DNA from: an uncultured Sphingobacteriales bacterium | Lineage (GTDB): Bacteria; Bacteroidota; Bacteroidia; Chitinophagales; Chitinophagaceae | Assembly: GCA_946479435.1 (NCBI GenBank) | Contig: CAMLFX010000021.1 | Span: forward strand, 1 to 39,141 | DNA length: 39,141 bases | Direction of reading: 5' to 3' | Shown here: positions 23,634 through 34,602 of the stretch, piece after piece | Numbering within the stretch: the stretch's first letter is position 1 | How the letters are laid out: each line of letters opens with the position of its first letter | The notes under the pieces: model-generated | Database searches by the model: none | What the model saw: the letters and a program-made list of their open reading frames with translations, nothing else | Told to the model about the DNA's origin: nothing | Made by a program: the position numbers and the translations under genes

Positions 23634-25037
23634 ATGAACGTACAACAGTTATATACCAACTGCCTTAGCGAAGCAGCTTATTTTATTTCGAGTGAAGGCG
23701 AGGCAGCAGTAATAGACCCGCTACGCGATGTGGATACATACATCCAGATGGCAGCAGAGCAGGGCGTGAAGATCAAATACATTTTTGAGACTCACTTCCA
23801 TGCCGATTTTGTGAGCGGCCACCTGGAGCTATCTAAAAAAACAGGCGCACCCATTGTGTATGGCCCTGATACTAAAGCTAATTTCAAATTTCACCTGGCA
23901 ACAGACGGCGAAGAGTTTGCAATTGGTAAACTGAAACTGAAAGTAATACATACGCCGGGCCATACTTTAGAAAGCACCAGTTACTTGCTGAATGACGAGA
24001 ACGGCACACCATATTGCATATTTACCGGCGATACGCTATTTGTAGGCGATGTAGGCCGCCCAGACCTTTTTAGCGGTAACCTTAGTAAAGAAGACCTTGC
24101 AGGTATGATGTACGATACCCTGCAGAACAAAATAAAAACCCTTGCCGATAACATTATCGTTTATCCAGCCCATGGCCCGGGTTCATCTTGCGGTAAAAAC
24201 CTTGGCCCGCAAACATATAGCACTATAGGCGAGCAAAAGCAAAGCAACTATGCTTTGCAGGATATGACTAAAGAAGAATTCATTAAGACTGTTACGGATG
24301 GTTTATCAACACCGCCGGTATATTTCCCAATCAATGCCCGCATTAATAAAGAAGGTTATGATAGCCTTGATGAAGTAATGGAGACAGCAATGCAACCATT
24401 GTCTGTAGAAGAATTTAAAGCAAAAGAAAAAGCAGGTGCATGGATATTGGATACACGTACCGCTACTGTATTCACAGAAGGATTTGTGCCTAATTCAATA
24501 AGCATTGGCCTGGATGGCCGCTATGCGGAATGGGCAGGTATTTTACTACCGTTCAGCCAGCCATTGATATTGGTTACAGAACCGGGACAGGAAAAAGAAA
24601 GTGTTACTCGCCTGGCACGCGTAGGTATTGATAAAGTACAAGGCTACCTGAATGGTGGCGTAGAAGCATGGAGAAACGCTGGCGAAGAAATAGATATGAT
24701 TATTGACATAGATGCTGATGAGCTGGCAATGGACATACCGCACGACAATAAACTGGAAGTAATAGATGTACGCAAACCCGGCGAGTTTGAGAATGGCCAT
24801 GTGAAAGGAGCCAGCAATGTACCATTGGATACTTTGACCGATCCGCTGAATATTGCTTTGATAGACAGCGATGCCAACCTCTATATACATTGTGCAGGTG
24901 GCTATCGTTCGGTAATAGCCGCATCGCTGCTGAAACGGCAGGGCTACCACAATCTTCGCAATGTGTTGGGCGGATGGGGTAAAATAAAAGACATAAAAGA
25001 AATGCCGATTGTTAAACCCGAGCAGCAAAAAGTCTAG
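23634..25037 (+). CDS. Metallo-beta-lactamase/double-rhodanese fusion (persulfide dioxygenase-like)
   Basis: 467 residues. The N-terminal MBL domain (about 1-230) is ETHE1-like, with the motif THFHADFVSGH (H54, H56, D58, H63), then HTPGHTLES and FTGDTLFVGDVGRPDL, as in iron-dependent persulfide dioxygenases. Two rhodanese domains follow (about 255-345 and 358-460). The second has the active cysteine C420 in YIHCAGGYRS. The first has no cysteine at the equivalent place (VTEPGQ), so it is degenerate. The protein should oxidise persulfides such as glutathione or other thiol persulfides to sulfite and handle the sulfane sulfur, in sulfide detoxification. It lies 30 nt after the metallopeptidase gene. 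Confidence 0.92.
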   Translation: MNVQQLYTNCLSEAAYFISSEGEAAVIDPLRDVDTYIQMAAEQGVKIKYIFETHFHADFVSGHLELSKKTGAPIVYGPDTKANFKFHLATDGEEFAIGKLKLKVIHTPGHTLESTSYLLNDENGTPYCIFTGDTLFVGDVGRPDLFSGNLSKEDLAGMMYDTLQNKIKTLADNIIVYPAHGPGSSCGKNLGPQTYSTIGEQKQSNYALQDMTKEEFIKTVTDGLSTPPVYFPINARINKEGYDSLDEVMETAMQPLSVEEFKAKEKAGAWILDTRTATVFTEGFVPNSISIGLDGRYAEWAGILLPFSQPLILVTEPGQEKESVTRLARVGIDKVQGYLNGGVEAWRNAGEEIDMIIDIDADELAMDIPHDNKLEVIDVRKPGEFENGHVKGASNVPLDTLTDPLNIALIDSDANLYIHCAGGYRSVIAASLLKRQGYHNLRNVLGGWGKIKDIKEMPIVKPEQQKV

Positions 25038-25064
25038 TTATACTTCTACATATAATAGAACCTT

Positions 25065-25072
25065 TATCTTTA
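25065..25072 (+). promoter_or_regulatory. Possible -7 element before the flippase gene
   Basis: TATCTTTA has one mismatch to TAnnTTTG. A start site about seven bases on would fall in the left arm of the hairpin at 25074-25100. Confidence 0.25.
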
Positions 25073-25073
25073 C

Positions 25074-25104
25074 ACTGTCCGTCTCTGTGAGACGGACAGT
25101 TTTA
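25074..25104 (+). terminator. Strong hairpin between the rhodanese fusion and the flippase start
   Basis: A 12-bp perfect stem (ACTGTCCGTCTC with its complement at 25089-25100), a TGT loop and a TTTA tail. It can terminate the upstream transcript, but it ends only nine bases before the flippase ATG and therefore occupies that gene's ribosome-binding zone. Confidence 0.8.
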
Positions 25105-25109
25105 GTATT

Positions 25110-26609
25110 ATGTCGATAAAAAAGCTTGCGGGACAAACCATGTGGTACGGGCTTAGTTCCATCTTTGCCCGCTTTCTCAACTACCTGCTTACCCCATATC
25201 TTACATATTACCTGACTGCCGCCACTTATGGCGAGATGAGTTTGGTATATGCTGCCATACCCTTTATGAATGTAGTGTTTACGTATGGTATGGAAACCGC
25301 TTATTTCCGTTTTAGCAATAAAGGGGTGGATGAAAGAACAGTATTTAATACTGCAGGCTTATCGCTCATATTCAGTACACTATTCTTCACTGGTCTCATA
25401 CTATTCTTCCGCGACCCGTTAGCTAATGTGTTGAAAGTAGATGCTCATCCACAATTCATTACCTGGACAGCATGGATCATTGCATTAGATACATTGTCCA
25501 CCCTGCCTTTCGCCAAACTACGTAACGATGGAAGGCCACGTAAGTATGCATTCATACGTGTGGCAGGTATTATTGTGAACATAGCATTCACTGTTTTCTT
25601 TTATACATTATTACCAAAAATTGCTACTGAAAATCCGGGGTCATTCTTAGCCAGTTGGTATGACCCAAATATGGGTGCGGGCTATGTAATATTGGCTAAC
25701 GTGATACAATCGGCACTAACACTTTTGCTATTAGCACCTGAATTTTTCTCTATACGTTTTGAATGGGACAAGAAGTTGTGGCGGGAATTGATGGTTTACT
25801 CCCTACCCTTGATGGTAGCGGGTTTTGGTGGTATGATCAACGAAACTTTCGACAGGCTGATGTTGGGCTGGTGGGCCCCTGTAGCTACTGAAACCGAAGC
25901 AAAAGCGCAGGTAGGTATTTACTCTGCCTGCTATAAACTATCCATACTTATTACACTCTTCATACAGGCATTTCGTATGGGTGCAGAACCATTTTTCTTT
26001 CAGCAGGCCAAGGGAGAAGACGGGCCCAAAACTTATGCACGCGTAATGAATTACTTCGTCATAACTATCTGCCTTATGTTTTTAGTAGTGGCCTTATATC
26101 TTGATATCTGGAAACACTTTATAACAAACCCCATCATGTGGCAAGGACTAAAAGTGGTTCCGATATTGCTTATTGCCAATATGTGCCTGGGTGTATATTA
26201 CAACCTTTCTATATGGTATAAATTATCGCAAAATACGCGCGCAGGGGCTACAATTACTTTTATAGGTGCCGGCATTACCTTATTAATAAACGCCTTATTT
26301 ATACCTTATTTCGGCTATATAGCCTGTGCGTGGGCAACACTAGCTTGTTATGGCTCGATGATGATCATTTCTTATTTCTGGGGGCAGAAAGTATATCCCG
26401 TACCTTATGCTACGGGTAAGTTACTCAGCTTCTTCGGGCTGATGTTATTATTCTATTTTGTACATGCTGGTATATGTATGCTTACTGAAGAACGCATGAT
26501 ACGTATAGGTGCAGCTACAGTTTTAGTAATTATATACTTGTTGTATATAGTGCGTGCAGAAAGAAATGATTTGAAAAGATTGCCAGTGATTGGCAAATAT
26601 TTAGGCTAA
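25110..26609 (+). CDS. Polysaccharide flippase (MATE/PST-type, Wzx-like)
   Basis: 499 residues with about 14 membrane helices spread along the whole length. The N-terminus MSIKKLAGQTMWYGLSS with LTPYLTYYLTAATYGEMSLVYA is typical of polysaccharide biosynthesis exporters. FGGMINETFDRLMLGWW marks the second half of the repeat. Members flip lipid-linked oligosaccharides or cell-wall intermediates across the inner membrane. No glycosyltransferases are adjacent, so the glycan is unknown; such lone copies exist in many Bacteroidota. The stop is four bases from the stop of the convergent AraC-type gene. Confidence 0.9.
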   Translation: MSIKKLAGQTMWYGLSSIFARFLNYLLTPYLTYYLTAATYGEMSLVYAAIPFMNVVFTYGMETAYFRFSNKGVDERTVFNTAGLSLIFSTLFFTGLILFFRDPLANVLKVDAHPQFITWTAWIIALDTLSTLPFAKLRNDGRPRKYAFIRVAGIIVNIAFTVFFYTLLPKIATENPGSFLASWYDPNMGAGYVILANVIQSALTLLLLAPEFFSIRFEWDKKLWRELMVYSLPLMVAGFGGMINETFDRLMLGWWAPVATETEAKAQVGIYSACYKLSILITLFIQAFRMGAEPFFFQQAKGEDGPKTYARVMNYFVITICLMFLVVALYLDIWKHFITNPIMWQGLKVVPILLIANMCLGVYYNLSIWYKLSQNTRAGATITFIGAGITLLINALFIPYFGYIACAWATLACYGSMMIISYFWGQKVYPVPYATGKLLSFFGLMLLFYFVHAGICMLTEERMIRIGAATVLVIIYLLYIVRAERNDLKRLPVIGKYLG

Positions 26610-26613
26610 GTTA

Positions 26614-27474
26614 TCAGCGCAGCAATTCGCAAGGCTTGAGGCCCGTTGCTTTTTTGAAAGCGGTACTGAAGTGCGAGATACTACTGTAACCCAAAGAGTT
26701 GGCTACATCCGATACTGAAAAGCCCGGTTGTATTAGTAATTCTTTAGCGCGGCTAATACGCAACTCTTGCTGGTATTCATGAATGGTTTTACCTATTAAA
26801 GCTTTAAAGCCTTTTTTCAGGTAGCATTCGTTCATAGCTACTTTGCGCGATAGTTCCTTAATAGTGTAAGGCTGGTCGTAGCTCAGTTCAATAACACGTT
26901 TTGCCTCCATTATTTTTTCACGCTCGCTATCATTGGCCAGGAAACGGCATGCCGGAACAGGGCAAACCGTAAACGGCATCTTAATGCACTCCAGCGCCCT
27001 GCGCAACAAGTGTGTGGTTATCTCAGCCAGTTGCAGTGCTTTAATAAAAGCAGTAGGTGCATTTATTTGCTGCAGTTGCGCTAATAGTGCAATGCTATGT
27101 GTACAGATATTGAACTGTTGCTCAGTTACTTTATCAAAGCGAAAAGGCAGATCAGCAATTAACGTTTCAAGCGGATATTGCTCGAAGAAACCCGGCAAAA
27201 ACTCAAACCAGTGAATAGTGGCATTGCCCGATTGTTCGGCATATTGCAAATACATTAGTTGCAAACAAAACTGGTCGTCGCTAACAGGAAAAAGATTCAG
27301 GCGTGCATGTTCTTCCGGCCACACCTCTTGTTTAAAGCTAACCTCAATGCTTTCTGCATTTACATGGTTGTTTACCTGTAAAGGTTCGCGCTTCAGCACA
27401 ATAGCCTCACTGCCCAATATCCTGGATATCGGAGCTTCTATTACTTGAGCGGGTATTGAAACTTTAGCACGCAT
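26614..27474 (-). CDS. AraC family transcriptional regulator
   Basis: 286 residues. The C-terminal AraC DNA-binding domain (about 190-286) has both helix-turn-helix units: YTIKELSRKVAMNECYLKKG and FSVSDVANSLGYSSISHFS, followed by FKKATGLKPCELL. The N-terminal about 180 residues have no motif I recognise; a cysteine-containing MPFTVCPVPACRFL precedes the HTH. The target is unknown. The promoter element at 27482-27489 ends seven bases before the ATG, which suggests a leaderless or nearly leaderless mRNA, as no other ATG lies near. Confidence 0.93.
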   Translation of the reverse strand: MRAKVSIPAQVIEAPISRILGSEAIVLKREPLQVNNHVNAESIEVSFKQEVWPEEHARLNLFPVSDDQFCLQLMYLQYAEQSGNATIHWFEFLPGFFEQYPLETLIADLPFRFDKVTEQQFNICTHSIALLAQLQQINAPTAFIKALQLAEITTHLLRRALECIKMPFTVCPVPACRFLANDSEREKIMEAKRVIELSYDQPYTIKELSRKVAMNECYLKKGFKALIGKTIHEYQQELRISRAKELLIQPGFSVSDVANSLGYSSISHFSTAFKKATGLKPCELLR

Positions 27475-27481
27475 GCGCTGG

Positions 27482-27489
27482 CAAAGGTA
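27482..27489 (-). promoter_or_regulatory. -7 promoter element for the AraC-type gene
   Basis: The minus strand reads TACCTTTG, an exact match, only seven bases before the ATG at 27474. Confidence 0.45.
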
Positions 27490-27733
27490 GGGTAATTGAA
27501 ACTAAATAGTTAGCAAGCGGGTATAGATGGAACTTATCCTGCTCACAGGCAGATAAAAGTGGCTTTTTATAAATTTCAGAAGAAATCCATAACAACATTC
27601 AAACAGGCTCCGAATCACTTCAATTTTCATGTTCTTTGATTTATGGTTGTAATGCGGCTATTAGATATATGAATAAATATAAACAATACAGTATTTACAG
27701 GGGTTTCAGGTGTGTATAAATACCCTCTTTTCA

Positions 27734-27765
27734 TTTGCTAAAACGGCTTTTTTAAGTTATATTTG
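27734..27765 (+). promoter_or_regulatory. gyrB promoter (TTTG, 20-bp spacer, TATATTTG)
   Basis: Both Bacteroidota boxes are present: TTTG at 27734-27737 and TATATTTG at 27758-27765, 20 bases apart, 79 bases before the gyrB ATG. It is the best-formed promoter in the window. The rest of the 370-bp gene-free stretch 27475-27844 shows no gene, repeat or clear DnaA box. Confidence 0.65.
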
Positions 27766-27829
27766 CAATGTAATAATTAGGGAGATTAGTAGTAATTAAA
27801 CACTACGCTCCTGTTCACCAAAAACATAG

Positions 27830-29833
<2,004 letters not shown>

Positions 29834-29855
29834 TTTTATCATATAATTATTGCAG

Positions 29856-29890
29856 GAAGCGGTTGATCTTTTCAACCGCTTCTTATTTTT
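29856..29890 (+). terminator. Intrinsic terminator of gyrB
   Basis: A 10-bp stem (GAAGCGGTTG with its complement at 29873-29882), a 7-nt loop and the tail TTATTTTT. A TATTTTTA sequence in the tail is a possible weak promoter for the next gene. Confidence 0.9.
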
Positions 29891-29908
29891 ATAGAACAGT
29901 TAGTAACT

Positions 29909-30835
29909 ATGACAACAAAGTATGGTATAGCAATACACGGTGGTGCAGGTACATTGCTAAGAAGCAGCATGACCAGTGAGAAAGAAAAAGAATATCTGAC
30001 AGGCCTTGAAGATGCTTTGAAAGCGGGCTATAATGTATTGCAAAATGGTGGCAGCAGCCTCGATGCTGTTGAAGCTGCGGTAATATCGCTTGAAGATTGC
30101 CCGCTATTTAACGCGGGTAAGGGTTCTGTTTTTAACCATATTGGCAAACATGAAATGGACGCATCTATAATGTATGGTAAAACATTGCAAGCGGGTGCTG
30201 TAAGTGGTGTAAGTAATATAAAAAACCCTGTAAAACTTGCTAAAGCCATTATGCAACAAAGTGAACATGTAATGATGAGCGGTGCAGGTGCAGAAACATT
30301 TGCCGGGCAGCAAGGATTAGCTACTGCCGATGATGATTATTTCTTCAATGATTTCCGTTACCAGCAATGGCAGGAAATAAAAGATAGTGATACAATTCAG
30401 CTAGACCATAGCGATAAAAAGTTTGGTACGGTTGGCGCAGTTGCGTTGGATAAATCAGGAAACCTTGCAGCAGCAACCAGTACAGGTGGTATGACCAATA
30501 AGAAGTTTGGCCGTGTAGGCGATACCCCTATAATTGGTGCAGGCACTTATGCGAATAACAATACCTGTGCTATATCCTGCACCGGGCATGGGGAGTTATT
30601 TATACGTTCAGTTGTGGCTTATGATATTAGCTGCCTGATAGAATATAAAGGCCTGACGCTACAAGAAGCATGCGATGTATTGGTGCACGATAAACTAATA
30701 AAAATTGGTGGCGAAGGTGGCCTGATAGGTATTGATAAATATGGTAACATCGCACTACCCTTCAATAGCGAAGGCATGTACAGAGGTTATTGGATAGGCG
30801 GAGAAAAACCTGTGATTAGTATTTACAAAGATTAA
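29909..30835 (+). CDS. iaaA: Isoaspartyl peptidase/L-asparaginase (plant-type Ntn hydrolase)
   Basis: 308 residues. It starts YGIAIHGGAGT, has a central NAGKGSVFN, and its autocleavage site lies before T174 in KFGTVGAVALD, which becomes the N-terminal nucleophile of the beta subunit. ATSTGGMTNKKFGRVGDTP and GAGTYANN complete the active site. It cleaves beta-aspartyl dipeptides and asparagine. Next to cyanophycinase and cyanophycin synthetase its likely substrate is beta-Asp-Arg released from cyanophycin, giving Asp and Arg. Its TAA overlaps the TAA of the convergent cyanophycinase gene on a shared TTAA. Confidence 0.93.
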   Translation: MTTKYGIAIHGGAGTLLRSSMTSEKEKEYLTGLEDALKAGYNVLQNGGSSLDAVEAAVISLEDCPLFNAGKGSVFNHIGKHEMDASIMYGKTLQAGAVSGVSNIKNPVKLAKAIMQQSEHVMMSGAGAETFAGQQGLATADDDYFFNDFRYQQWQEIKDSDTIQLDHSDKKFGTVGAVALDKSGNLAAATSTGGMTNKKFGRVGDTPIIGAGTYANNNTCAISCTGHGELFIRSVVAYDISCLIEYKGLTLQEACDVLVHDKLIKIGGEGGLIGIDKYGNIALPFNSEGMYRGYWIGGEKPVISIYKD

Positions 30836-31710
30836 TCTTCTACTATTACCGGTACTATTCTTCCCTCAAATTTCCTCGTTTTGATATTGTACACATCCCC
30901 TTGTGACATAAGATGAACAATAATATTCTCTACAGAGATAGGTTTACCTATTTCTATATCTGCAATATTATTGTAGTCAATAAATTTACCGTCAATTATT
31001 GTTACGCTACCCGAACCTATAGCCCTCAATTCTGTACCTTCTGATATAATAACACCTGTATCCTCACCTAGACCTATACCAATAGCGCCGGGTTGTGCCG
31101 ATACAGCCTGAGCTAACCTGTTGAAGCGGCCACGTTTATCAAAATGAGAATCGATGATTACATTGTTCACTAAACCTAAACCTGTGGTTATTTTCACTTC
31201 GCCTTTCAGGTGCGCCTGGTCAGCATTGCCTTCATATATCATGGTATTGCTCATGGCCATAGCACCGGCACTGGTACCAGCTATAACAAAATGTTCGTTC
31301 TGGTAACGCTCCTTAATAATATCCAGAAATTCTGTACCGCCAAATATGGATGATAAACGCAACTGGTTGCCACCGGAAAACATGACACAATTGCATTTCT
31401 TAATACGTTCTATGTTTTCTTTACGCATTGCTTCTTCGCGATTGCGGATGCGCATATGCCTTACATTATTGCAGCCAAGCTTAGCAAAGGCATCTATATA
31501 TTTTTCACCAACCTCATCGGGTATAGACGAAGCCGTTGTCACAACTTCTACTATAGGCTCCCCACCATCTTTAGTGAGATTAATAATGTTGCTTAAAATG
31601 CCCAACTCGAAAAAGTTGAGCCGGTTGCGTTCGATAATACCTTTTTCCAGATTGGTGCCTTTATCTTCCGCACCTCCTACCGATACCAAGTAACCTTTAG
31701 GAAGATCCAA
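30832..31710 (-). CDS. cphB: Cyanophycinase
   Basis: 292 residues, peptidase family S51. The nucleophile is S147 in IAGTSAGAMAMS; VMFSGGNQLRL, DSHFDKRGRFNRLAQAV and GIGLGEDTGVIIS are the hallmark cyanophycinase segments. It is a cytoplasmic form with no signal peptide. It hydrolyses the Asp/Arg polymer to beta-Asp-Arg dipeptides, which the adjacent isoaspartyl peptidase can split. It is divergent from cphA across 104 bp that contain a 7-nt inverted repeat, so synthesis and breakdown may share one control region. Confidence 0.95.
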   Translation of the reverse strand: MDLPKGYLVSVGGAEDKGTNLEKGIIERNRLNFFELGILSNIINLTKDGGEPIVEVVTTASSIPDEVGEKYIDAFAKLGCNNVRHMRIRNREEAMRKENIERIKKCNCVMFSGGNQLRLSSIFGGTEFLDIIKERYQNEHFVIAGTSAGAMAMSNTMIYEGNADQAHLKGEVKITTGLGLVNNVIIDSHFDKRGRFNRLAQAVSAQPGAIGIGLGEDTGVIISEGTELRAIGSGSVTIIDGKFIDYNNIADIEIGKPISVENIIVHLMSQGDVYNIKTRKFEGRIVPVIVED

Positions 31711-31738
31711 TGTATGTACGATTTAATGAAAAGATAAT

Positions 31739-31771
31739 CCTGTAAAGTTACGGCATTATATTTATTACAGG
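31739..31771. promoter_or_regulatory. Candidate operator between cphB and cphA
   Basis: CCTGTAA (31739-31745) and TTACAGG (31765-31771) are inverted with a 19-bp spacer, centrally placed in the divergent promoter region. One-mismatch -7 elements flank or overlap it: TAACTTTA on the minus strand (31750-31743) and TAAGTTTT on the plus strand (31780-31787). Confidence 0.4.
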
Positions 31772-31814
31772 TTGATTAGTAAGTTTTTATTAACTTAAAA
31801 GGCAATTTAACTAT

Positions 31815-34442
31815 ATGAAAATACTGGATATCAAGGTGATGAGCGGGCCTAATTACTGGTCGGCAAGGAGGCATAAATTAATAGTGATGCTGCTTGACCT
31901 TGAGGAAATGGAAGAAAGACCCACTAATAAGATACCAGGATTTCTGGAACGTTTAAAGGAACTGATGCCATCATTATATACACACCGCTGCTCGGAGGGT
32001 GTGGAAGGCGGATTTTTTGAACGTGTAAAGGAAGGAACATGGATGGGCCATGTTATTGAGCATATAGCGCTTGAGATGCAAACTATAGCCGGAATGGATA
32101 CAGGTTTCGGCCGCACACGCGAAAGCGATAAACGGGGAGTGTACCATGTAGTATTTTCTTACTACGAAGCGAAAGCAGGGGTGTATACTGCCCATGCTGC
32201 CGTAAAACTTGCGGAAGCACTTATTAATAATGAGCCTTACGATCTGGAAACAGATATACAAACCCTTCGTGAAATACGTGAAGAGGACCGCCTTGGGCCT
32301 AGTACGGGTTCAATTGTTGACGAAGCAATACGCAGGAAGATACCCTATATAAGAATAAATAAAAGTTCACTAGTGCAACTGGGCTACGGCTGCAACCAGG
32401 TACGCATACGCGCTACAATGGCCAGCACTACCAGCAGTATAGCTGTTGATATTGCATGTGATAAAGAAGAAACCAAAAACCTGCTTGAAACTGCAGAAAT
32501 ACCCGTACCGAAAGGGCTTATTATACATAATGAAGAAGAACTGAAAGATGCAGTTGATAAAATAGGTTACCCAATAGTGACGAAACCTATTAACGGTAAC
32601 CATGGTAAGGGTGCCACAACTAATATCAAGAAATGGGAAGAGGCCACAGAAGCATTGGCGGCAGCACAACAATATTCTAAAGCTATTATTTGCGAAAGAT
32701 TTATAACCGGCCGGGATTTCAGGGTGCTTGTTGTGAATTATAAATTTGTTGCAGCAGCGCTACGCACACCGGCTGCTGTAATTGGCGATGGCAAGAGTAC
32801 AATACAGCAGCTTATTGATAAAGTTAACAGTGACCCACGACGCGGTTACGGGCATGAAAAGGTATTAACAGCCATTAAAATAGATGACTTTACCAAAAAC
32901 ATACTCGATAAAAAAGACTTTACATTGGAAACAGTGTTACCCGCAGGAGAGGAGCTATGGCTAAAACCTACTGCCAATCTTAGCACAGGCGGTACTGCTA
33001 CCGATGTTACTGACTTTGTACACCCTACCAATATTATGATGTGTGAGCGTATTGCGCGTATTATTGGCTTGAATATTTGCGGTATTGATATAATGGCCGA
33101 TGACCTGTCGACACCTATTGTTGAAAACGGAGGTGTAGTACTAGAGGTGAATGCAGCACCCGGTTTCCGCATGCACCTGGACCCTACTGAGGGCCTGCCC
33201 CGTAATGTAGCTGAACCTGTTATAGATATGCTATACCCTCCTGGCAGTAGCGCACGCATACCAATTATTGCTGTATCGGGCACCAATGGCAAAACAACTA
33301 CTACACGGCTTATAGCGCACATGGTAAAACAAATGGGCTATAAAGTTGGCTATACAACTACCGACGGGGTATATATACAAAACCAACTGATGGTAAAGGG
33401 CGATTGTACAGGACCTAAATCGACAGAATTTGTTTTGCGCGACCCAACAGTAGATTTCGCTGTATTAGAATGTGCACGAGGTGGTATACTACGTGCAGGG
33501 CTTGGCTTTCATCATTGCGATATTGCCGTTGTTACCAATGTAGCGGAAGATCATCTTGGCTTGCAGGGCATTGATACTATTGAAAAACTGGCACGAGTAA
33601 AAGCTGTTGCAACACAAACAGTATTACCAACAGGTTATGCCGTATTGAATGCAGACGATACACTTGTATATAAAATGCATAAAGACCTTGATTGTAAGGT
33701 GGCCTATTTTTCTTTGCATGAAGACAACCCACGCATAAAAGAGCATTGTGCGAAGGGTGGTATTGCAGCCGTGTATGAGCATGGGTTTATAACAATACTA
33801 AAAGGCACCTGGAAGATCCGTGTAGAAAAAGTAACTAATATTCCACTCACGTTTTCGGGCAAAGCCGAGTTCAATATAGCCAATGTACTAGCGGCTACGC
33901 TTGCAGCTTACCTTCGCGATTTTAAAACGGAGGAAATACGCCAGGCGCTACAAACATTTGTACCATCGCCGGCAATGACACCGGGCCGAATGAACATGTT
34001 CCGCTTTAAAAGCTTTAACGTAATGCTTGACTACGCACACAATACGCATGGCATAAAAGCTATTGGCAAATTTGTGGCTACGATGGAAAGCCCGCGTAAA
34101 GTAGGTATAGTAGCCGCAGTAGGTGATAGGCGGGATGAAGATATAATAGCTGTGGGTGAAGAATCGGCAAAAATATTTGATGAGATAATCATCAGACAAG
34201 ATAAAAATTTGCGTGGGCGTACCGAAGATGAAATGATAGACCTTATGACGCAGGGAATACATAAAGTTGACCCAAACAAAATGATAACTGTGTTCAGGAA
34301 AGAGGCCGATGCGATAGACCATGCTATCAATACCGCTACAAAAGACGCTTTTATAGTAGTGATAAGCGATGTTGTGCCAGATGCACTGGAACAAGTAAAA
34401 AAATATAAGGAAATAGAAGACGGTGTAGAACTGACAGCTTAA
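31815..34442 (+). CDS. cphA: Cyanophycin synthetase
   Basis: 875 residues, the normal CphA length. An N-terminal domain (about 1-160) starts MKILDIKVMSGPNYWSARR. An ATP-grasp domain (about 210-470) follows with PIVTKPINGNHGKGATTNI and LEVNAAPGFRMHL; it attaches Asp to the backbone. A Mur-ligase-like domain comes next, with the P-loop GTNGKTTTTRL (near residue 490), TNVAEDHLG and MLDYAHNTHG; it adds Arg to the Asp side chain. Both ATP sites look intact, so this resembles a full CphA and not the reduced CphA2. It polymerises Asp and Arg without a ribosome into a nitrogen store. Its own terminator follows. Confidence 0.96.
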   Translation: MKILDIKVMSGPNYWSARRHKLIVMLLDLEEMEERPTNKIPGFLERLKELMPSLYTHRCSEGVEGGFFERVKEGTWMGHVIEHIALEMQTIAGMDTGFGRTRESDKRGVYHVVFSYYEAKAGVYTAHAAVKLAEALINNEPYDLETDIQTLREIREEDRLGPSTGSIVDEAIRRKIPYIRINKSSLVQLGYGCNQVRIRATMASTTSSIAVDIACDKEETKNLLETAEIPVPKGLIIHNEEELKDAVDKIGYPIVTKPINGNHGKGATTNIKKWEEATEALAAAQQYSKAIICERFITGRDFRVLVVNYKFVAAALRTPAAVIGDGKSTIQQLIDKVNSDPRRGYGHEKVLTAIKIDDFTKNILDKKDFTLETVLPAGEELWLKPTANLSTGGTATDVTDFVHPTNIMMCERIARIIGLNICGIDIMADDLSTPIVENGGVVLEVNAAPGFRMHLDPTEGLPRNVAEPVIDMLYPPGSSARIPIIAVSGTNGKTTTTRLIAHMVKQMGYKVGYTTTDGVYIQNQLMVKGDCTGPKSTEFVLRDPTVDFAVLECARGGILRAGLGFHHCDIAVVTNVAEDHLGLQGIDTIEKLARVKAVATQTVLPTGYAVLNADDTLVYKMHKDLDCKVAYFSLHEDNPRIKEHCAKGGIAAVYEHGFITILKGTWKIRVEKVTNIPLTFSGKAEFNIANVLAATLAAYLRDFKTEEIRQALQTFVPSPAMTPGRMNMFRFKSFNVMLDYAHNTHGIKAIGKFVATMESPRKVGIVAAVGDRRDEDIIAVGEESAKIFDEIIIRQDKNLRGRTEDEMIDLMTQGIHKVDPNKMITVFRKEADAIDHAINTATKDAFIVVISDVVPDALEQVKKYKEIEDGVELTA

Positions 34443-34464
34443 AAGGAAATCTGTATTAAATAGC

Positions 34465-34500
34465 GAAAGCCTTACAAGAATGTAAGGCTTTCTGGTTTTC
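34465..34500 (+). terminator. Intrinsic terminator of cphA
   Basis: An 11-bp stem (GAAAGCCTTAC with its complement at 34482-34492), a 6-nt loop and the interrupted T-rich tail tggttttc. The remaining bases to the endonuclease V stop (34603) show nothing else. Confidence 0.85.
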
Positions 34501-34602
34501 ATTTCTATTGCATTGCGCGAAAGCAATGACAACTTACCCCTATTGAAACGAAAAGCTCATAATGCAATGAGCATTTAACGGGATAAAAATACAAAAAAAT
34601 CA

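Noticed and set aside
33948..34532. 194-codon open frame antisense to the end of cphA
   Set aside because: It mirrors the Mur-ligase part of cphA and has a low-complexity, aromatic-rich shadow composition.
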